Assembly (NCBI GenBank): GCA_017516885.1
Contig: JAFXAR010000030.1
Span: forward strand, 1 to 63,914
Direction of reading: 5' to 3'
From: Bacteroidaceae bacterium
GTDB lineage: Bacteria > Bacteroidota > Bacteroidia > Bacteroidales > Bacteroidaceae
Length of the DNA: 63,914 nucleotides
In this document: positions 60,955-63,914 of the stretch, in pieces
Layout: each line of letters starts with the position of its first letter
How positions within the stretch are numbered: the first letter of the stretch is position 1
The notes under the pieces: generated by a model
Databases searched by the model: none
What the model was told of the DNA's origin: nothing
What the model saw: only the letters and a program-made list of their open reading frames with translations
Translations under genes and position numbers: made by a program

Positions 60955-62373
60955 ATGAACGATACGATTTGCGCTCTGGCAACAGCTCAGGGCGGTGCGC
61001 TTAGTGTTATTAGAATTTCGGGCAATGATGCCGTGTCAATTGTGTCAAAGATTTTTGTGCCCAAGGGCGGCGCTCCGCTTAAGGAACGCAAGAGCCATAC
61101 CGTTGTGTTTGGCGATGTGTGCACCGATTGTGTAGAGGTTCTCGATGAGGCTCTGGTGACAATTATGAAAGGTCCGCACAGCTACACCGGCGAGGATACC
61201 GTTGAAATTAGCTGCCATGCATCGCCTTACATTACGCAGCAGATAATGATAACGCTGCTTGAACTTGGCGCGCGCCAGGCTCGTCCCGGCGAATTTACCA
61301 TGCGCGCATTCTTGAACGGAAAGATGGACCTCAGCCGCGCCGAGGCGGTTGCCGACCTTATTGCGTCAACCTCACGTGCATCGCACCGGCTAGCAATGAA
61401 CCAGCTCAAGGGCGGGTTCAGCAATGAACTGGGCATGCTGCGCGACAAGCTGCTGAGGCTGACATCGCTCATGGAGCTTGAACTTGACTTCAGCGAGGAG
61501 GATGTTGCCTTTGCCGACCGCGGAGAACTTATGCAGCTGTGCGGAAGCATAGAGAGCGTGATTTCCCGGCTTGCCGACTCGTTCAGCGTGGGCAATGCAG
61601 TGAAGAACGGAGTGCCTGTGGCAATTGTTGGCGAAACGAATACCGGCAAAAGCACTCTGCTCAATGCGCTTCTGCACGAGGAAAGAGCCATTGTAAGTGA
61701 TATTTGCGGAACAACGCGCGACACAGTTGAAGGTGTTATGACGCTGAGCGGAGTAACATTCCGTTTTATTGACACAGCCGGACTGCGCGAGACACACGAT
61801 GTGATAGAACGCATCGGCATTGAGCGCACGCTTGAGCAGCTTAAAAAATCGTCAATAGCACTTTGGCTCATTGACCCCACGGCAGAGCGTCAGCAGATAG
61901 AGGAGATTGCATCAAGGCTGCTGCCGGTGTGCCGCGGAAAGAAACTGGCAGTGCTTGTGAACAAGTGCGATGCCGTTGACCCAATAACACTTTCAAAAAT
62001 GATGGAGTGGGGCATGGCGATGGTGGAGAAGCATGGCCAGGGGGCAGAATGGAACAAACGCGACCTGTGGGCAATCTCAGCGCGCCAGGGAACGAATATG
62101 GACCGTCTTGAAGAGTTCCTTGTGCGAAGTGCTTCGCTCCCGGCAATTTCCGCCGGCGATGTTGTTGTTACAAATGTACGCCACTACGAAGCCCTTAAGC
62201 GCGCCCTTGAAAACATTAAGGAGGTAAAGCAGAGCCTTGCCGACGGCATAAGCGGCGACCTCGTAAGCGAACCCCTGCGCGCCGCAATAAGAAACCTCTC
62301 CGAAATCATTGGCGAAGTAACCAACGACGAAGTCCTCGGAAATATATTTGCAAATTTCTGCATCGGAAAGTAA
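60955..62373 (+). CDS. mnmE: tRNA modification GTPase MnmE
   Basis: 472 residues. The N-terminal formyl-THF-binding domain is TICALATAQGGALSVIRISG...GDTV-type GPHSYTGEDTVEISCHAS. An all-helical domain is interrupted by a G domain with G1 GETNTGKST (about 226), G2 GTTRDTVEG, G3 DTAGLRE and G4 NKCD. The C-terminal CIGK supplies the catalytic Cys. With MnmG it builds the cmnm5 group on U34 of tRNAs. GC-rich 3' codon use contrasts sharply with the AT-rich DNA that follows. Confidence 0.97.
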   Translation: MNDTICALATAQGGALSVIRISGNDAVSIVSKIFVPKGGAPLKERKSHTVVFGDVCTDCVEVLDEALVTIMKGPHSYTGEDTVEISCHASPYITQQIMITLLELGARQARPGEFTMRAFLNGKMDLSRAEAVADLIASTSRASHRLAMNQLKGGFSNELGMLRDKLLRLTSLMELELDFSEEDVAFADRGELMQLCGSIESVISRLADSFSVGNAVKNGVPVAIVGETNTGKSTLLNALLHEERAIVSDICGTTRDTVEGVMTLSGVTFRFIDTAGLRETHDVIERIGIERTLEQLKKSSIALWLIDPTAERQQIEEIASRLLPVCRGKKLAVLVNKCDAVDPITLSKMMEWGMAMVEKHGQGAEWNKRDLWAISARQGTNMDRLEEFLVRSASLPAISAGDVVVTNVRHYEALKRALENIKEVKQSLADGISGDLVSEPLRAAIRNLSEIIGEVTNDEVLGNIFANFCIGK

Positions 62374-62492
62374 CTAATGCCCTCTAATGCTCACAAATAA
62401 ATGCTAACGACTGCAAAAAGATATAAGTGCGACCCTCGGTCGGGTTCAAGCAAATTTCCATAGGTTTGCCCAAAACGATTTCATATCAATAT

Positions 62493-62558
62493 ATGACAAC
62501 TGACGAAATGATGGTAAACTATTTCACTATCATAGAAGAGACTATGACCGTGAGGTGA
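62493..62558 (+). other. Small open frame and Fic-start-like sequence upstream of the Fic module
   Basis: The 231-bp stretch 62374-62604 has no clear gene. A 21-codon frame begins at ATG 62493. The segment TATGACCGTGAGGTGAGAG (about 62542-62560) resembles AATGATCGTGAGGTGCGAG inside the fic 5' end (62720s), suggesting a decayed duplicate of a Bro-N start. Low certainty. Confidence 0.3.
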
Positions 62559-62592
62559 GAGTAATTTATGTTGAGCGAATGAGAAAATTTAA

Positions 62593-62600
62593 TAACTTTG
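62593..62600 (+). promoter_or_regulatory. Bacteroidota -7 box (TAACTTTG) for the Fic module
   Basis: A perfect TAnnTTTG match ending 4 bp before the micro-ORF ATG at 62605. Transcription would start at or next to the start codon, giving a nearly leaderless mRNA. Confidence 0.6.
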
Positions 62601-62604
62601 CAAT

Positions 62605-62697
62605 ATGAGCGAATTTGATAAATATATAATTCAAGGTGAGCCGGGCAAGATGGGGAATAGCGAGACTTATAACAAAGTAAATTGCAGGATTTTATGA
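62605..62697 (+). CDS. Micro-ORF coupled to fic, possible truncated VbhA-like antitoxin
   Basis: 30 codons: [20 protein letters not shown] followed by ten more residues and TGA at 62695-62697. The stop overlaps the fic ATG (62694-62696) as ATGA, the arrangement typical of coupled antitoxin-toxin pairs. From memory, 'F-x-x-YI-x-QGEP' is how many Bacteroidales VbhA-type antitoxins or N-terminal antitoxin segments of Fic proteins begin. The diagnostic (S/T)xxxE(G/N) inhibitory motif is not present, so this would be a truncated or decoy remnant, or simply a coupling leader peptide. Confidence 0.45.
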   Translation: MSEFDKYIIQGEPGKMGNSETYNKVNCRIL

Positions 62698-63569
62698 CCA
62701 AAATATCCATTCGATTTTATAATGATCGTGAGGTGCGAGCTGTTTGGGATGAGGAGAATTCCAAGTGGTGGTTTTCTGTGCTTGATATTATTGGAGTGCT
62801 GAATGACCAAGAGGACTATCAGAAAAACCGCAACTACTGGAAATATCTCAAAACAAAACTCAAAGGCGAGAATAGTGAAGTGGTTAGTGGCACTAACCAG
62901 TTGAAATTGCTTGCGCCCGATGGCAAGCGACGACTCGCGGATGTCCTTGACTACGATGGCGTTCTGCTCCTCGCAAAGAGTTTTCCCAACGTCCGAGCGA
63001 TGCGTTTTGTCGAGTGGTTTACCAATAGCGACGAGACTATTGACGGCAAGAGCAAGTCGAAAGCATACGCCCTCTTTGAGAGTAGCCTCATAGACAATAT
63101 CGAGGTCGGCACGGTCAAAGGATTACAGCAGATTCACGCCTATCTGTTTGGTGGTTTGTACGATTTTGCCGGGCAGATTCGTACAGTGAATATCGCAAAG
63201 GGAGGCTTCCAGTTTGCAATGGCGCAATTCCTCCCGCAGACACTTGCAACAATAGGGCAGATGCCCGAAACGACTTTTGAGGAGATAGCCGACAAATATG
63301 TTGAGATGAACATCGCTCACCCATTCCGTGAGGGCAATGGCCGTGCGACTCGTATTTGGCTCGATTTGATTCTCAAAAAGCAGTTGCAGAAATGCGTTGA
63401 TTGGAGTAAGATTGACAAGAATGACTACTTGAATGCAATGCAAAAGAGTGTCGCCGACTCGTCGGATATCAAGCGACTTTTGCAGTCTGCTTTGACCGAC
63501 AAAATCAACGATCGCGAAACCTTTATGAAGGGTATTGACTACTCGTACTACTACGAACAGGAAAAGTAA
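62694..63569 (+). CDS. Bro-N / Fic fusion protein, class III-type Fic AMP-transferase
   Basis: 291 residues from the ATG at 62694. An in-frame ATG-less extension to 62682 is not needed. Residues about 3-110 form a Bro-N domain ([44 protein letters not shown]), common in phage and virulence-associated proteins. Residues about 120-291 are a Fic domain with the complete motif [12 protein letters not shown] (209-220). The C-terminus SYYYEQ (284-289) matches the inhibitory helix of class III Fic proteins such as Neisseria NmFic (SYYYEG), with Glu288 retained and Gly replaced by Gln. Predicted AMPylator of a cellular target, autoinhibited. AT-rich, recently acquired in appearance. Confidence 0.88.
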   Translation: MTKISIRFYNDREVRAVWDEENSKWWFSVLDIIGVLNDQEDYQKNRNYWKYLKTKLKGENSEVVSGTNQLKLLAPDGKRRLADVLDYDGVLLLAKSFPNVRAMRFVEWFTNSDETIDGKSKSKAYALFESSLIDNIEVGTVKGLQQIHAYLFGGLYDFAGQIRTVNIAKGGFQFAMAQFLPQTLATIGQMPETTFEEIADKYVEMNIAHPFREGNGRATRIWLDLILKKQLQKCVDWSKIDKNDYLNAMQKSVADSSDIKRLLQSALTDKINDRETFMKGIDYSYYYEQEK

Positions 63570-63879
63570 CAAAAATTCAAAAGTGCCAAATTCAAAATTT
63601 CAAAGAGCCACTTTGGCACTTTGAAATGATACATCTTATAGTCAACAACTCGTGAGGCACTCACGAGTTGTTCTTTTATCCTGCTTACCCAAATTTTACC
63701 ATCTTACTTTTTTGTTAACTTAAGCTGGCTACTGTATTTTTTGCGTATTTTTTGTGATTTTCATAATAAAAAATGTCAAATAACTTGACTTCGCCTTCTT
63801 GGCGTATTATCTTTGTTTTACGGCGTAATTGGGCGCTGTTTATGAGCAGTTTAATATATTCTAAAATTTCAAAGCAATT
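63570..63879. other. Intergenic region after fic with two terminators and a promoter
   Basis: 310 bp. It holds an imperfect hairpin (ATTTCAAAG.GCCA / TGGC.CTTTGAAAT, about 63597-63628) and a strong one (AACAACTCGTGA / TCACGAGTTGTT, 63644-63672, then CTTTTAT). AT-rich DNA follows with a TATCTTTG box at 63808-63815 upstream of the partial gene at the right edge. Confidence 0.7.
63644..63680 (+). terminator. Terminator of the Fic module
   Basis: 12-bp perfect arms AACAACTCGTGA / TCACGAGTTGTT with loop GGCAC, then CTTTT. Confidence 0.85.
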
Positions 63880-63914
63880 ATGGACAAAAAGCAGGGTAGT
63901 GAGAGGGCGCGCGA
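63880..63914 (+). CDS. 5' end of a gene cut by the window edge (partial)
   Basis: ATG at 63880 opens 11 codons (MDKKQGSERAR) to the right edge. It lies 64 bp downstream of a TATCTTTG box. Too short to assign. Confidence 0.4.
   Translation, partial: MDKKQGSERAR

Overview
This is a chromosomal segment from a member of the order Bacteroidales (Bacteroidota). The evidence is: TAnnTTTG -7 promoter boxes in front of many genes with few strong Shine-Dalgarno sites; a BamD - atypical omega - DUF4293 block; the nusB-yajC-ybbR-coaE-DUF5606 block; a Bacteroides-type serine palmitoyltransferase; lineage families such as DUF3276, DUF4923 and surface fasciclin lipoproteins; and a type IX secretion-like C-terminal tail on a carbohydrase. 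A gut-type genus related to Bacteroides or Prevotella is likely, but the sequence alone does not fix the genus.

Layout. 1-3390: a probable left-edge gene tail, a YbdG-like MscS channel and uvrB. 3762-8015: a giant secreted carbohydrase joining a GH27 alpha-galactosidase-type domain to a GH16 domain. 8299-20665: mostly housekeeping and membrane genes (bamD, omega, DUF4293, DsbA/FrnE-like, lipoprotein cyclophilin, bcp, MscS, SulP, EamA, HAD, 5'-nucleotidase, tspO, a DnaJ/CbpA-like protein and a surface lipoprotein). 20728-22782: an M64 metallopeptidase lipoprotein and a SPOR lipoprotein. 22958-26708: L-fucose entry (fucI, mutarotase, fucP). 26918-32849: ruvX-def-TPR, a GH20 hexosaminidase and mltG. 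33134-36368: a Wza/Wzc exopolysaccharide export pair. 36606-37793: sphingolipid synthesis (SPT). 37838-38044: twin tRNA-Pro genes. 38218-40515: L25-pth-hslR and a PUR-like protein. 40862-47740: nusB to clpB. 47925-54307: two paralogous fasciclin lipoproteins on either side of an NAD synthetase gene. 54697-62373: reverse rubrerythrin, ttcA, a TPR/PD40 protein, NfeD-FloA, a nucleoside phosphorylase and mnmE. 62605-63569: a compact toxin-like module with a micro-ORF overlapping a Bro-N/Fic fusion.

The most unusual material is as follows. (i) Two interacting families of short non-coding repeats. Family A is MITE-like with 17-bp terminal inverted repeats. Family B is an 84-bp unit with a covarying hairpin that ends in a TAnnTTTG promoter box. 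One A copy contains a B unit that is cleanly absent from its sister copy. (ii) The Bro-N/Fic module with a translationally coupled 30-codon ORF. (iii) An NAD synthetase whose nitrilase-type glutaminase domain lacks the catalytic cysteine. (iv) The GH27-GH16 fusion with duplicated linker modules. (v) Structured leaders in front of the SulP and TspO genes. Many transcription units end in unusually long, near-perfect inverted repeats.

All functional calls rest on motif recognition and remembered family features. No database search was possible. 'Known' statements refer to family knowledge, and promoter calls rest on matches to the Bacteroidota -7 consensus only.
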